Positions 18,094-26,444 of a DNA stretch of 64,000 nt are shown here, piece by piece. Position 1 is the stretch's first letter, and every line of letters starts with the position of its first letter. The notes beneath the pieces are model-generated. The model was not told the DNA's origin, ran no database searches, and worked only from the letters and a program-made list of their open reading frames with translations. A program made the position numbers and the translations under genes. Source of the DNA: Hydrogenophaga intermedia (GTDB taxonomy: Bacteria > Pseudomonadota > Gammaproteobacteria > Burkholderiales > Burkholderiaceae_C); NCBI RefSeq assembly GCF_023715105.1, contig NZ_JAMBNO010000007.1, positions 1-64,000 of the forward strand, given 5' to 3'.

Positions 18094-18192
18094 GGGGATA
18101 TCGACAACGCGCGCAATGTCGATGGCATCGCGCCGTCATATCAACAGCAACCAGGAGCCTCACCGAGCAAAAAAACTACACGTCCAGAAACG

Positions 18193-18222
18193 AAAAAGCC
18201 CGAGTTGCAGCTCAGGCTTTTT
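18193..18222. terminator. Bidirectional intrinsic terminator before istA
   Basis: AAAAAGCC-CGAG-TTGCAG-CTCA-GGCTTTTT forms a GC stem flanked by A and T tracts, so it can stop transcription in both directions. It lies between the left end of the element and the istA start at 18363, where it would shield the transposase genes from outside transcription. Confidence 0.7.
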
Positions 18223-18362
18223 GTCCGGCCGAGGCCAGCAAGATTTGGAAAGATCTCGTGGCATGGAGTATCGGTCGCAGCGTTCGGCACGTCAAGTGCT
18301 GGGCGTGCTGGGCAAACTCGTCCTTGCAGCGCGTCCTCCCGCGCTGCGCAAGAAGTGAGTCC

Positions 18363-19895
18363 ATGCGCATTCCAATTCACCTGCAGCGCGAAATCGCCCG
18401 CCTGCATTACTACGATCCCAACAGTTCTGACCGCGCCATCGCCGGCACCGTGGGCATGTCGCCTTCCACGATCGGCAGCTTCCGCCGAATGCTGCGAAAG
18501 CAGGGGCACGAATGGTCAGCGATCGAGCCGCTTGACGACGATCAGTGGCGAGACACCCTGGGCACGCGCGATCGCTCCATTGCGCAGCGGAAACCTCTGC
18601 CCGACTGGCAGTGGGTGCACACGGAAATGCAACGCCCCGATGCGACCATGGAGCAGCTGTGGCGCGAGTGGAGGGAAACATGCCCCGAAGGGGTGGCCTA
18701 CACCCAGTTCGCGGTCGGATACCGGGCCTGGAGAAAGAATCTTCACGTAGTCATGCGCCGAGTACACCGGCCAGGCGACAAGTTGTTTGTGGACTTCGCT
18801 GGCAGGACCGTGGAGATCCGAGACCCTGCTGGCGGCCCCTCTCGGTTTGCTCAAATCTTCATCGCGGTGCTCGGCTACTCCAACTACACCTTTGTGCACG
18901 CCGTCCCCACCCAGACGACTGGTGACTGGGTGCAGTGCCACGTCGAGTGCTTTGAGTTCTTGGAGGGGGCACCGTGCTGGGTGGTCAGTGACAACCTCAA
19001 GGCCGCTGTCTGGCGCCGCAGCCGCGATGAGTTGGTTATCAACCCGACCTACCGCGACTGCCTCCACCACTACGACACCGCTCCTGCACCCGCCAGGCCA
19101 AGGCGCCCAAAGGACAAATCCAAAGCAGAGGTGGGCGTGCAGATCGCGCAGCGCTGGATACTGTTCAAACTGCGCGATCGGGTGTTCTTCAGCATCGACG
19201 AGCTCAACAAGGAGCTGCGCCGGTTGAACCACGAGCTCAACGATCATCCGTTCAAGAAACTGCCAGGCTGTCGGCGCAGCAGGTTTGAAAGCGATGAACG
19301 CGCTACGCTCAAGCCGCTTGTGCAAAAGCGCTTCGAGTTGTGCGACTGGCGCTATCAAGTCCGCGTGGGCAATGACCACCATGTAGAGCACCTGCGCTGC
19401 TTTTACTCAGTTCCCTCCCAACTGGCTGGCGAGCGCGTCGATCTGCGCATCACCGCGTCCATGGTGGAGGTGTTTCGAGGTGGCCGCCGGGTAGCGTTGC
19501 ACGCGCTGCTCACTGAGCCGGGCAACAGCACCACGCTTCCTGAACACCGGCCTGTGGCCCACCAGCGGGTTCTGGAAGGCGAGCCCAAGGCGCTGATGCA
19601 ATGGGCCACTGCGGTGGGCGTCAGTGCTCAGGAAATGATCGGCTACCACCTCAACGAGCGGCGCGATCCCGCAAATGGCATGCGCGCTGCCCGACGCATG
19701 CGAGATCTGGCGCGGGACCATGGCGAGGATCGCTTCGAGTCCGTCTGCCGCTACGCACTCCCGCTGAACATCACTTCGCTGCGCAGCATCACTTCGATCC
19801 TGACCAACCAGGCGGACCTGCGGCCCCGTCCTGCCACGCCACCGCCCCGCATGGAGCACGACAACCTGCGCGGCGCCCAATACTTCGGAGATTAA
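18363..19895 (+). CDS. istA: IS21-family transposase IstA
   Basis: A 510-residue DDE transposase. The N-terminus has a helix-turn-helix (SDRAIAGTVGMSPSTIGSFRRML). The catalytic core carries Asp in KLFVDFAGRTVEI, Asp in CWVVSDNLKAAV and Glu in KDKSKAEVGVQIAQ, in the expected spacing for an RNase-H fold. A beta-barrel region follows (RCFYSVPSQLAGERVDLRI). The ATG at 18363 is chosen because the sequence upstream in frame contains the terminator hairpin and has no homology. istB follows two bases after the stop. Confidence 0.93.
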   Translation: MRIPIHLQREIARLHYYDPNSSDRAIAGTVGMSPSTIGSFRRMLRKQGHEWSAIEPLDDDQWRDTLGTRDRSIAQRKPLPDWQWVHTEMQRPDATMEQLWREWRETCPEGVAYTQFAVGYRAWRKNLHVVMRRVHRPGDKLFVDFAGRTVEIRDPAGGPSRFAQIFIAVLGYSNYTFVHAVPTQTTGDWVQCHVECFEFLEGAPCWVVSDNLKAAVWRRSRDELVINPTYRDCLHHYDTAPAPARPRRPKDKSKAEVGVQIAQRWILFKLRDRVFFSIDELNKELRRLNHELNDHPFKKLPGCRRSRFESDERATLKPLVQKRFELCDWRYQVRVGNDHHVEHLRCFYSVPSQLAGERVDLRITASMVEVFRGGRRVALHALLTEPGNSTTLPEHRPVAHQRVLEGEPKALMQWATAVGVSAQEMIGYHLNERRDPANGMRAARRMRDLARDHGEDRFESVCRYALPLNITSLRSITSILTNQADLRPRPATPPPRMEHDNLRGAQYFGD

Positions 19896-19897
19896 AC

Positions 19898-20650
19898 ATG
19901 AGCACCAATACCCAGAACTTGAACAAGTTGCGCGAACTGCGCCTGAACGCCATGGCGACAGCCTATGAACTCCAGCAAGAGCAGGCCAAGCTGCAACAGC
20001 TTGCGTTTGACGATCGCTTCGGTTTGCTTCTTGAGTCGGAAGTCTCCACCCGGAATTCCCGCAAGCTCAACCGCCTCGTGAAATCGGCCGGCTTTCCGGA
20101 AATTGCCGCATTTGAAGACTATGACGCGCGTGCAAGTCGAGGGCTGGACAAGGCGCTGATGTCAACGTTGGCCAATTGCAGCTGGATCGCGCGAAAGCAG
20201 AACCTCATGATCCTCGGGCCCACGGGTGTGGGTAAAACCTGGCTAGCGTCGGCGTTCGGCCACCAGGCCTGTCGGCTGGGCATGACCGTGGCCTTCTACG
20301 TGGCCAACGACCTCTTCACCAGCATCGGTCAAGCGGTGCTCGATGCCTCGCTGCCAAAACTCAAAACGGCCCTCTACAAACCCAACCTGCTAATCCTTGA
20401 TGACTTTGGAATCGGGGAAATGTCCCCAACCGCAGCGCAGGTCTTGCTCGATGTTGCCGACCGGCGCATGCGCACGGGATCTCTGCTTCTGACCAGTCAG
20501 TACCCCGCGGACACTTGGCACGGTTTCTTCCCAGATCCAACCGTCGCGGATGCGGTTCTTGATCGCGTGGTGCATCAAGCTCATCGGGTCCAGCTGAAGG
20601 GCGAATCGATGCGCAAGATCAGAGGGCGAGCTGCTCTGAATCCTGGCTGA
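19898..20650 (+). CDS. istB: IS21-family helper ATPase IstB
   Basis: A 250-residue AAA+ ATPase of the DnaC/IstB family that selects the target and activates IstA. Walker A is LGPTGVGKTWLA and Walker B is LLILDDFGIGEM; sensor region SLLLTSQYP and the C-terminal arginine finger DRVVHQAHRVQL-like segment follow. The N-terminal 60 residues form the helical IstA-interaction domain. Length is normal and no frameshift is seen, so the element may still be active. Confidence 0.94.
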   Translation: MSTNTQNLNKLRELRLNAMATAYELQQEQAKLQQLAFDDRFGLLLESEVSTRNSRKLNRLVKSAGFPEIAAFEDYDARASRGLDKALMSTLANCSWIARKQNLMILGPTGVGKTWLASAFGHQACRLGMTVAFYVANDLFTSIGQAVLDASLPKLKTALYKPNLLILDDFGIGEMSPTAAQVLLDVADRRMRTGSLLLTSQYPADTWHGFFPDPTVADAVLDRVVHQAHRVQLKGESMRKIRGRAALNPG

Positions 20651-20881
20651 TAAGGTCGCGCTTTCCTGGTCGTTACCTTGCAATGGGGCGGCCTGTTCCT
20701 ACAGCTGCAGAGCGGCTGCAGCCATCGCAAAACTGAGCCAAGCTGGCGTTCCCATATTGATAGGTAGCCGATCGCCAGCTCCAAGGCTAGACTTCAGGAA
20801 TCGGCCATTTGCTGCCGTTTACGCAGGCAGCTTCCTGGCATCGCCTCCAACGACGTGGTGCTGGATGTAGCCGCAAACTGG

Positions 20882-21514
20882 TCAGAACTTGGGGATGCGC
20901 ACGGTCTTGCTGATCATGGCCGTGCCCGACAGCGCGAACAGCAGGCTCATGGGGTGCAACTGCCAGGGCCCAAGTTGCCATACTCCTCCCCACAGTTGCG
21001 CTCCCAGCGCTCCCTGCCAGGCGGCCCATGACAGCAATGCAGTGAGGATCACGCTGGTGGGGATCGGCGTGCCTTCAAAGTAGGCCACCTTGCCCGAGTC
21101 GGTGGTCAGGTGTTCGGCCGTGACGTTGAAGCGCGCCAACCGGCTGACGCCGCAGCAGACGAAGTAGCACAGGATGACGATGTCCCAACCGCTCTGCAGC
21201 CCCGCGGCAAAGCCCAGCGCTGCCGGGCCGACGCCGAAGGAGATGACGTCGGCCAGCGAATCGAGCTCCCGGCCCAGCGGCGAATGCTGGTGACGCCAGC
21301 GCGCCACCTTCCCGTCGAAGACGTCGAAGACGAAGGCCAGCGGTGTCATTGCGGCCGACAGCAGAAAGTGCGTAAGCGAGCCGCTGGCCATGTACATCAT
21401 CGCCAGGAACACAGACAAAACGCCGCAGGCGGCATTGCCCAGTGTGATGAAGTCGGCAAGATGAAAGCTGCGGATCATCGCGAAGCGGCGTGGCGTGGGG
21501 GTTGAGGGCGCCAT
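20882..21514 (-). CDS. pssA: CDP-diacylglycerol-serine O-phosphatidyltransferase
   Basis: A 210-residue integral membrane enzyme of the CDP-alcohol phosphatidyltransferase family. The signature D-G-x2-A-R-x8-G-x3-D-x3-D is seen as FDGKVARWRHQHSPLGRELD plus SLAD. Six or so hydrophobic segments surround it. The start FHLADFITLGNAACGV matches PssA, which makes phosphatidylserine for phosphatidylethanolamine synthesis; a PgsA-type activity is less likely. It is not next to psd or ilvC, the usual neighbours, so it may be a second copy. It lies just beyond the IS21 element. Confidence 0.83.
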   Translation of the reverse strand: MAPSTPTPRRFAMIRSFHLADFITLGNAACGVLSVFLAMMYMASGSLTHFLLSAAMTPLAFVFDVFDGKVARWRHQHSPLGRELDSLADVISFGVGPAALGFAAGLQSGWDIVILCYFVCCGVSRLARFNVTAEHLTTDSGKVAYFEGTPIPTSVILTALLSWAAWQGALGAQLWGGVWQLGPWQLHPMSLLFALSGTAMISKTVRIPKF

Positions 21515-21612
21515 AGCAGAGTCTCCCTAGTTGCTCAATGTTTGAACGTCAGCTTCGACACGTTGGCATCAAGAGCTCGAATGTCCCTGATGGGCCCGAA
21601 GCGGACTCCTGG

Positions 21613-21945
21613 CTAAGCCCGCCAGGTTCCAATTCCAGCATGCAGAACTTGAAAGGAATCGGGGTGTAGCAAGAACACATAATGCTTGCCACCGCCCGCA
21701 AGCGGTTCTGGCTGTTTCTCGGAGGTCCAACAGCTCACAACCAAGACCGAGTTTTCGGTCAAGAGCGCCTTCAGTAGCTCTTCACGCGTTGTGTCCGTCA
21801 ATGAGCGCATACGCCCGATGAGGTTCACGGCCTCAACGGACACATCAGTCGCACAGTACGCATGCGCAGTTGCTTGTGCCCACAACGGATGGTACGAGGC
21901 CGCCCTCGACGCCCGAGTTTCGACGTCAGGCGATACCGATTGCAT
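21613..21945 (-). CDS. Unknown small protein downstream of azoR
   Basis: A 110-residue protein that I do not recognise. It starts MQSVSPDVETRASRAASYHP and has a predicted central helix followed by the strand-like VLVVSCWTSEKQ and HYVFLLHPDSFQVLHAG. The ATG at 21945 has GGAGG eight bases upstream. It follows azoR by 50 bases on the same strand, so it may share its transcript. No export signal or membrane segment. Confidence 0.55.
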   Translation of the reverse strand: MQSVSPDVETRASRAASYHPLWAQATAHAYCATDVSVEAVNLIGRMRSLTDTTREELLKALLTENSVLVVSCWTSEKQPEPLAGGGKHYVFLLHPDSFQVLHAGIGTWRA

Positions 21946-21995
21946 CACGCTTACCTCCGAAAAAGGAATGGCTGTTTCTGGCCGATTGGTGAAGT

Positions 21996-22727
21996 CTAGC
22001 CGGCCGCGCACCTGCCCGGCAAACCAACATGGCAACTGGGCGCCGCAGCGTCAACGCCTACTGGCAGCACATTGTGCGTGTCCACGAGTGTCGAACTGGG
22101 TGTCCATCTCCCGCCGTTCCCGCTGTCCAAGAGAAACCGAAATGAGTGTCCAGCAGCGACCGAAATACGCAGCTCACGCAGGTCGACGGCTTTCGCCCCG
22201 CCGCCCGCCACCACAGTGACGTCCTCGATGCCGATAACTCCGAGGATGAGCCGAAGGTATTGCGTCGCGATGTCGCGATCCTTTATTGGCGATCCCTCGG
22301 AATAGACGCCGCCAGAAGCCATCAACAAGGTCGCCTTCTTTCCTTTGACAAGACCCCGCCCGTCAAAGCCGAGCGTCATGCCCTTGCGTACGATGTGATC
22401 CACCCATGCCTTAAGCGAGGCCGGGACGTTGTAGTTGTAGACCGGTGTCGAGATGACAAGGTGCTCAGCCACAAGGAGTTCGGCGACCAGTTCATCGGAC
22501 AGTCGAAGCTCCTCTTTCATCGCTTGCGATTGATCTGCGGGCGGTGTGAAGTAGGCTTGGAGCCAAGGCGCTGTAACGAAACAGAGCCCGGGATTGGCGA
22601 GATCGCGATGCACGATGTGACCTTCCGGATTCGCAGTGCGCCATGCCGTAAGGAAGCGTTGGGTCATTTGACGCGAGACGGACCGGTCGCCGCGTGGGCT
22701 GGTCTCGACAACGAGAAGCTTGTTCAT
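21996..22727 (-). CDS. azoR: FMN-dependent NADH:azo/quinone reductase AzoR
   Basis: A flavodoxin-fold reductase (243 residues) that transfers two electrons from NADH to quinones and azo compounds through FMN. The phosphate-binding motif [12 protein letters not shown] starts the protein, [19 protein letters not shown] is the isoalloxazine contact and [14 protein letters not shown] follows. The family is about 200 residues; here the last 40 or so residues after [12 protein letters not shown] do not resemble other AzoR ends, so a frameshift or a C-terminal replacement is possible. Divergent from a LysR gene that probably controls it. Confidence 0.87.
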   Translation of the reverse strand: MNKLLVVETSPRGDRSVSRQMTQRFLTAWRTANPEGHIVHRDLANPGLCFVTAPWLQAYFTPPADQSQAMKEELRLSDELVAELLVAEHLVISTPVYNYNVPASLKAWVDHIVRKGMTLGFDGRGLVKGKKATLLMASGGVYSEGSPIKDRDIATQYLRLILGVIGIEDVTVVAGGGAKAVDLRELRISVAAGHSFRFLLDSGNGGRWTPSSTLVDTHNVLPVGVDAAAPSCHVGLPGRCAAG

Positions 22728-22907
22728 CTGAGGGTTCTTTCTTTCGGAATGGGTGAGCAATACACGGGCTGCCGCTGGATGGGCTGAAAAGCTTCAGCAA
22801 CTGCCGCGCAGAACTACAAGTGGAGTCGTAGCAGTAATTTAGGGGCCGAAATGCTTCACCGGAAGCGATGAAAATGTGATACTTTTAATCAGTTTTGGAG
22901 ATGGACA
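22728..22907. promoter_or_regulatory. Divergent azoR / LysR-gene control region
   Basis: 180 bases between two divergent starts. GCTGAA-AAGC-TTCAGC (22783-22798) is an interrupted dyad that fits an operator. Nearer the LysR gene, the AT-rich ATGAAAATGTGATACTTTTA (about 22868-22887) stands out against the surroundings and probably contains its promoter. LysR regulators bind such regions to control both genes. No exact -35/-10 pair is assigned. Confidence 0.4.
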
Positions 22908-23804
22908 ATGATTGGAAGTCTCACCCTCGACCAGTTGCGCGTCCTCGTGGCCATTGCCGAGGCCGGCAGTTTTTCAGCCGCCGGCCGCGAACTTAGGCGT
23001 GCGCAGTCGGCGATTAGTCAAGCCGTCAGCAATCTCGAGGCAATCCAGGGCGTTGAACTGTTTGACCGCCGAGGGCACCGACCGCGCCTGACTGATGTGG
23101 GGCGTGTACTGGTCGATCAAGCTCGGTCGGTGCTCGCAAGTGCCACTCGTTTCGAGGCCATTGCAGCCAGTACGCGCGCGGGTGTAGAGCCAGAGTTGAC
23201 GATTGCGATCGATCCCCTGGTGCCAACCGCACCGCTGATTGGCAGCTTGCGCGCGCTGAGTGAAACCTTTCCCGATCTCCCGGTGCATTTTTCGACTGAA
23301 GGGCTGGGCGGTTCATTACGGCGGCTTCGCAGTGGTTCGGCAGCCATTGCCCTGTGCTTGCTGCTGCCTGGCGTCCCTGATGACATTGCTGCCTATCCGT
23401 TGCTGCGCGCTCGAATGCATGCGGTCGTTGCGCCTGGCCACCCTCTTGCTTTGTTAGGACGTCCGGCGACAGAGAGCGATCTCGCTCCGTATGTCCAATT
23501 GGTCCTGTCGGATCCGGTCGACCCGGACAGCGCAAATTACGGGGTGGCCGGCACTAGACTTTGGCGATTTGTCGATCTCGGTCGTCGATTCGATTTTCTT
23601 TTGGCGGGATTCGGTTGGTGCCGCATGCCTGATCACCTCGTGGCGCCAATGATCGCCGCCGGGGAGCTCACCGCGATCGAGGTTCACGAAGATCCCACTC
23701 CGCCCGAAGGACTGATCATCTACGCGGCACACAGGCGTGATCGTGTGCTTGGCTTTGCGGGACGATGGTTACTCGATGAGTTGCGTCGAAGCCTCGTCTC
23801 GTGA
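22908..23804 (+). CDS. LysR-family transcriptional regulator
   Basis: A 298-residue regulator with the LysR winged helix at about residues 5-64 (LDQLRVLVAIAEAGSFSAAG, then RAQSAISQAVSNLE) and a periplasmic-binding-fold effector domain from about 90 to the end. It is divergent from azoR, the classical arrangement in which the regulator controls its neighbour in response to a quinone or electrophile. The inducer cannot be told from sequence. Confidence 0.9.
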   Translation: MIGSLTLDQLRVLVAIAEAGSFSAAGRELRRAQSAISQAVSNLEAIQGVELFDRRGHRPRLTDVGRVLVDQARSVLASATRFEAIAASTRAGVEPELTIAIDPLVPTAPLIGSLRALSETFPDLPVHFSTEGLGGSLRRLRSGSAAIALCLLLPGVPDDIAAYPLLRARMHAVVAPGHPLALLGRPATESDLAPYVQLVLSDPVDPDSANYGVAGTRLWRFVDLGRRFDFLLAGFGWCRMPDHLVAPMIAAGELTAIEVHEDPTPPEGLIIYAAHRRDRVLGFAGRWLLDELRRSLVS

Positions 23805-23837
23805 TGAAACCCGCTACGCAGAGAAAGGAGCATCTAG

Positions 23838-24197
23838 CTACGTTCCTTGTATGTGCGTTGTATGTGGGGCGGCTTGAAACCTCAGTCCGATGACGCAGCA
23901 CACAAGCTCACTCTTGCTACATCCCAGATCAAAGGCCATTTTCCGAACGAAGTCGTCAAACTCCCTGTCCAAGTAGGCAGTCCGAAGCACCCGTTCATTG
24001 CTCGCACGTTCGTCCAAGTCGGTGCCTTTCACTACGCTCAGTGACTCTATGGCCACCGTGCCAGTCATGACTGATTGCAATGCCGCCTGGAGTAACTGAC
24101 GAAGCAACTCAGCTCCCACGGCATGTTGCTGCATGCAGAGTCTGGCAATTTCCAGATCCACCGCGCGATCTATATAGAAGCTGCGGTTCTCTTGCAT
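23838..24197 (-). CDS. Unknown protein with two ribbon-helix-helix-like segments
   Basis: A 119-residue protein. Two regions each look like a short strand followed by two helices, as in ribbon-helix-helix DNA-binding proteins: SFYIDRAVDLEIARLCMQQH with ELLRQLLQAAL, and RTAYLDREFDDFVRKMAFDL with KSELVCCVIGL. It may be a tandem RHH regulator. It is the last gene of a four-gene minus-strand cassette and follows the HTH gene by 27 bases. The assignment is from pattern, not from a recognised family. Confidence 0.55.
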   Translation of the reverse strand: MQENRSFYIDRAVDLEIARLCMQQHAVGAELLRQLLQAALQSVMTGTVAIESLSVVKGTDLDERASNERVLRTAYLDREFDDFVRKMAFDLGCSKSELVCCVIGLRFQAAPHTTHIQGT

Positions 24198-24224
24198 ATT
24201 TCAGATAGTTCAGGAGGCTAGGCA

Positions 24225-24449
24225 TCAAAGCCCTTTGACCTCGACGATCTGAAGCAACCTGGCAGCCGCCCCTCGCGGACGCTTGCCAGCGGTAGGCGAC
24301 TCCCATCTTCGAAACGTCGAGACACTGACGTTCATCACCGCTGCGAACGCTGCCTGGCTCATCCCTATATTCTTCCTGACAAGCGCGACGCGCTCTGGCG
24401 GATAGTCAGGGGGCCTTTCAAAGACGCCTGGAGGAAAATCATCTTTCAT
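24225..24449 (-). CDS. Small helix-turn-helix (XRE/HigA-like) regulator
   Basis: A 74-residue protein with an XRE-type DNA-binding motif, VRKNIGMSQAAFAAVMNVSV then STFRRWESPTAGKRP, followed by ARLLQIVE. This layout matches small putative transcriptional regulators and HigA/MqsA-type antitoxins. No obvious RelE/HigB toxin gene adjoins it; its partners here are two HAD proteins and an RHH-like protein. It probably autoregulates the cassette. Confidence 0.75.
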   Translation of the reverse strand: MKDDFPPGVFERPPDYPPERVALVRKNIGMSQAAFAAVMNVSVSTFRRWESPTAGKRPRGAAARLLQIVEVKGL

Positions 24450-24464
24450 CTGGGCACTTCCTGG

Positions 24465-24980
24465 CTACGGCGCCTTGAGCAGAGCAGCATGGATTATGGG
24501 CAAGTGACCCACGTGAAGACCGACGTCAACTCTACAAAGGATGACCCTCTTACTCTTGTCGTGAATGGACTTGCGCAGGCCGGTACCTGAGATCTCATCA
24601 TCAAGGATGACGTATGGCTCTCCTCGATGGTTGACGGCCAGCCACCTGTCAATTGCTTGTGCACGAGTCTCCCCTCGATTTTGGGGGGCTTCCCAACAAT
24701 CATGAAGACTGTTGGAAAGAACATCGAGCTCCGTTTGTCTAAAGATGTGCTCGAACCCGTCCCGCCCCAAGAACCGCAGCCAGCTCGTCGTGATGACTAC
24801 GCGTGCGTGATGCATTGCAATGGCTTCCTTCAAGGTCGTCATCGCCGGCTCGTGAAAAAGGCGCTTCCAGAAACCAGGCGGCGAATCTGCTGAGATCGCG
24901 TCGAAGCCCCCCACGTCTTCCGGACGATTCAAGACAATCACTTCGTCGAAGTCCAACATGATGATGGGCCGCAGGCTCAT
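24465..24980 (-). CDS. HAD-domain protein (RNA-repair-associated HAD type), second copy
   Basis: A 171-residue HAD-superfamily protein. Motif I is PIIMLDFDEVIV (DxD), motif II is ARVVITTSWLRF, and the acidic motif IV is PYVILDDEISG. This short form resembles the HAD domain described in 'Swiss Army Knife' RNA-repair proteins (Pfam HAD_2, PF18143), which would hydrolyse phosphate at RNA ends; activity here is inference. The residue after the motif I second Asp is Glu instead of Gly. Its start overlaps the preceding HAD gene by four bases. Confidence 0.72.
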   Translation of the reverse strand: MSLRPIIMLDFDEVIVLNRPEDVGGFDAISADSPPGFWKRLFHEPAMTTLKEAIAMHHARVVITTSWLRFLGRDGFEHIFRQTELDVLSNSLHDCWEAPQNRGETRAQAIDRWLAVNHRGEPYVILDDEISGTGLRKSIHDKSKRVILCRVDVGLHVGHLPIIHAALLKAP

Positions 24981-25570
24981 GGTTGGGTCCCTTGGATGCC
25001 GCTCAATGCTTCATGACATCTTGCGAGCTTGGTTGCGAGTTCCGCCTGTACGTTGAAATCTGAAAGCCCCGTGGTTCCGTCGCATGCGACTAGGTGTTCC
25101 CGAGCCCAGTGCGGCCAGTCAGACACGTCGTCGTCAAGAGCAAGCCATTGGCGAGGCTTTCTGCGTTGGACATCTTCCCAAACCTGCAGCCCCCTGGCGG
25201 TGTCTCGAAATACTGAGAGCGAGGCCGGGTCAGCACCGTGGATGCGACGGTGATAAGTCCCTCCGATGAATCGTGATCCAAGCGAGGAGGGCAGACGTTC
25301 CAGCGTCTTCGCATATCCAGGGCGAATGCACCAAGTGCTGCTCAGGACCAACGCTACATCCGGGTACGGTCGAAGAATCCCCTCGAGAATGGGTATCCAT
25401 TCAAACAAGACGCGCCCCGTCTGTATCGGGCTCATGTAGATGCCTCGCTTGGGGTGATAGAGCACCGCTTCATGCTGAACGACGCCATCGAGATCGAGAT
25501 AAAGCACCACGTCTGCGCTCTGCGGCGTTGAAGCAGGAACGTACGGCCTCTTGGAGTCATGGCTGCTCAA
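24977..25570 (-). CDS. HAD-domain protein (RNA-repair-associated HAD type), first copy
   Basis: A 197-residue HAD-superfamily protein and a paralogue of the next gene. Motif I is VVLYLDLDGVVQHE (DxD), motif II ALVLSSTWCIRPG, and motif IV WLALDDDVSDWP. The acidic triad is complete, so a phosphatase or phosphotransferase is likely. It is the first gene of a four-gene cassette (this gene, second HAD, HTH, RHH-like) with overlaps or gaps under 30 bases. Function in nucleic-acid end repair, defence or regulation is possible but unproven. Confidence 0.72.
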   Translation of the reverse strand: MSSHDSKRPYVPASTPQSADVVLYLDLDGVVQHEAVLYHPKRGIYMSPIQTGRVLFEWIPILEGILRPYPDVALVLSSTWCIRPGYAKTLERLPSSLGSRFIGGTYHRRIHGADPASLSVFRDTARGLQVWEDVQRRKPRQWLALDDDVSDWPHWAREHLVACDGTTGLSDFNVQAELATKLARCHEALSGIQGTQP

Positions 25571-25811
25571 CTAGCACTCTTTCATCAGGGGCCTACTCCC
25601 GTTCGCGCATCTTGGTGCTCGCAGTAGCCATTCCATTTGCATCTAAACCTCTCAGTGTGCATAGGCGCGAGGCGAATCGAGCGATGTCTCGTCGCGGCAC
25701 CGGCGTGCCGAAGGCGTGACCGAATGGCACATAGCCGTGTTCCGCTGGGCTTGTTCGTCATGAGCCTTGCCCTTCCAGTCGCCGCTCAGTTCAGTCTCAG
25801 CGTCCAATGAA
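25571..25811. other. Intergenic stretch upstream of the HAD cassette
   Basis: 241 bases between divergent transcription units. Short frames exist but none has a recognisable domain. The promoter of the HAD cassette should lie here, and the palindrome at its right edge may control both directions. Confidence 0.35.
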
Positions 25812-25829
25812 CATATCGTATACGATATG
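25812..25829. promoter_or_regulatory. 18-bp perfect palindrome covering a start codon
   Basis: CATATCGTATACGATATG is its own reverse complement. The last three bases are the ATG of the gene starting at 25827. A protein bound here would block both transcription and translation initiation of that gene. TATCGTATACGATA-type sites are common operators of small HTH repressors such as HigA-like proteins, so the HTH gene at 24225 is a candidate ligand. Confidence 0.65.
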
Positions 25830-26285
25830 AAGGCATTGAATGTGGGATTTGGACAATTGCTGAGTGACCTCGGCTCGCATGCCCAAGCAAGCTGCGTTGG
25901 GCGTGCGGAGTGGCTCAAAGAGTGTCGTGATCAGGAAGCGAGGAGGCGGTCTATGGAGCAGACGTGGGTACGGGCGGCGGTACTGGAAGTGCCGCAAATC
26001 TATCTGACGGAGTGGTCCGCGTTCATCTGCGGATGGTCCAATGAGGCCAAGCCTTTTTCCACGCACTTGGTCGGACATCGTGCGGCCACTGGTAAGTCAC
26101 GTGCCAGTTCAGCAGTCCTGATATATGACCCACTGTCGCGTCGAGCTGTGACGGCGAGTGGAAAGGTGTACGAACTTGTCGGCCCTGCCAACCCCCAGTC
26201 TGATGCAATCTACATGCGGTCAGAGTGGTTCTCGGTCAACGGCGGAAGGTATGTGCGTGATGCAACGAATGACTTCGCTGTCTAG
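25827..26285 (+). CDS. Unknown protein downstream of a palindromic operator
   Basis: A 152-residue soluble protein, not recognised. It starts MKALNVGFGQLLSDLGSHAQ and ends with a strand-rich stretch (AVLIYDPLSRRAVTASGKVY, then EWFSVNGGRYVRDATNDF). The frame is open further upstream to 25767, but the ATG at 25827 is preferred because it lies in the palindrome and begins a more protein-like sequence. It diverges from the HAD cassette. No signal peptide or membrane helix. Confidence 0.55.
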   Translation: MKALNVGFGQLLSDLGSHAQASCVGRAEWLKECRDQEARRRSMEQTWVRAAVLEVPQIYLTEWSAFICGWSNEAKPFSTHLVGHRAATGKSRASSAVLIYDPLSRRAVTASGKVYELVGPANPQSDAIYMRSEWFSVNGGRYVRDATNDFAV

Positions 26286-26444
26286 ATGAGGCCAAAGGGA
26301 ATACGTCTCTCAAGTCAATGTTGTCGATGATGTTCCAAGGGAGTTCCGGGGACGCCGTCCCTGATATCGGAGTACCCGCCTGCAGGTGCGGCGGGGGCCA
26401 GCAGTGCCCCGCTGAGTTGCTCAAGCCATCTATTTGCATGGCAA

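Larger units (their letters stand above)
18057..20650 (+). mobile_element. IS21-family insertion sequence (istA-istB)
   Basis: The two-gene layout istA then istB, nearly abutting, defines IS21-family elements. On the left, two direct repeats of TTTCGGC(G/A)ACGTGGAC stand 21 bases apart, like the multiple transposase-binding repeats of IS21 ends. I could not find the matching inverted repeats on the right of istB, so the exact boundaries are uncertain; the limits given are the first terminal repeat and the istB stop. The right end may lie within 20651-20881 or may have been deleted. Confidence 0.75.

Noticed and set aside
17939..18163. 74-codon minus-strand frame considered as a full gene
   Set aside because: The upstream third covers IS21 terminal repeats, so only the last part is the remnant of an older gene.
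20651..20881. Search for the right inverted repeat of the IS21 element
   Set aside because: No copy of the left-end motif TTTCGGC(G/A)ACGTGGAC in inverse orientation was found, so no right boundary was claimed.
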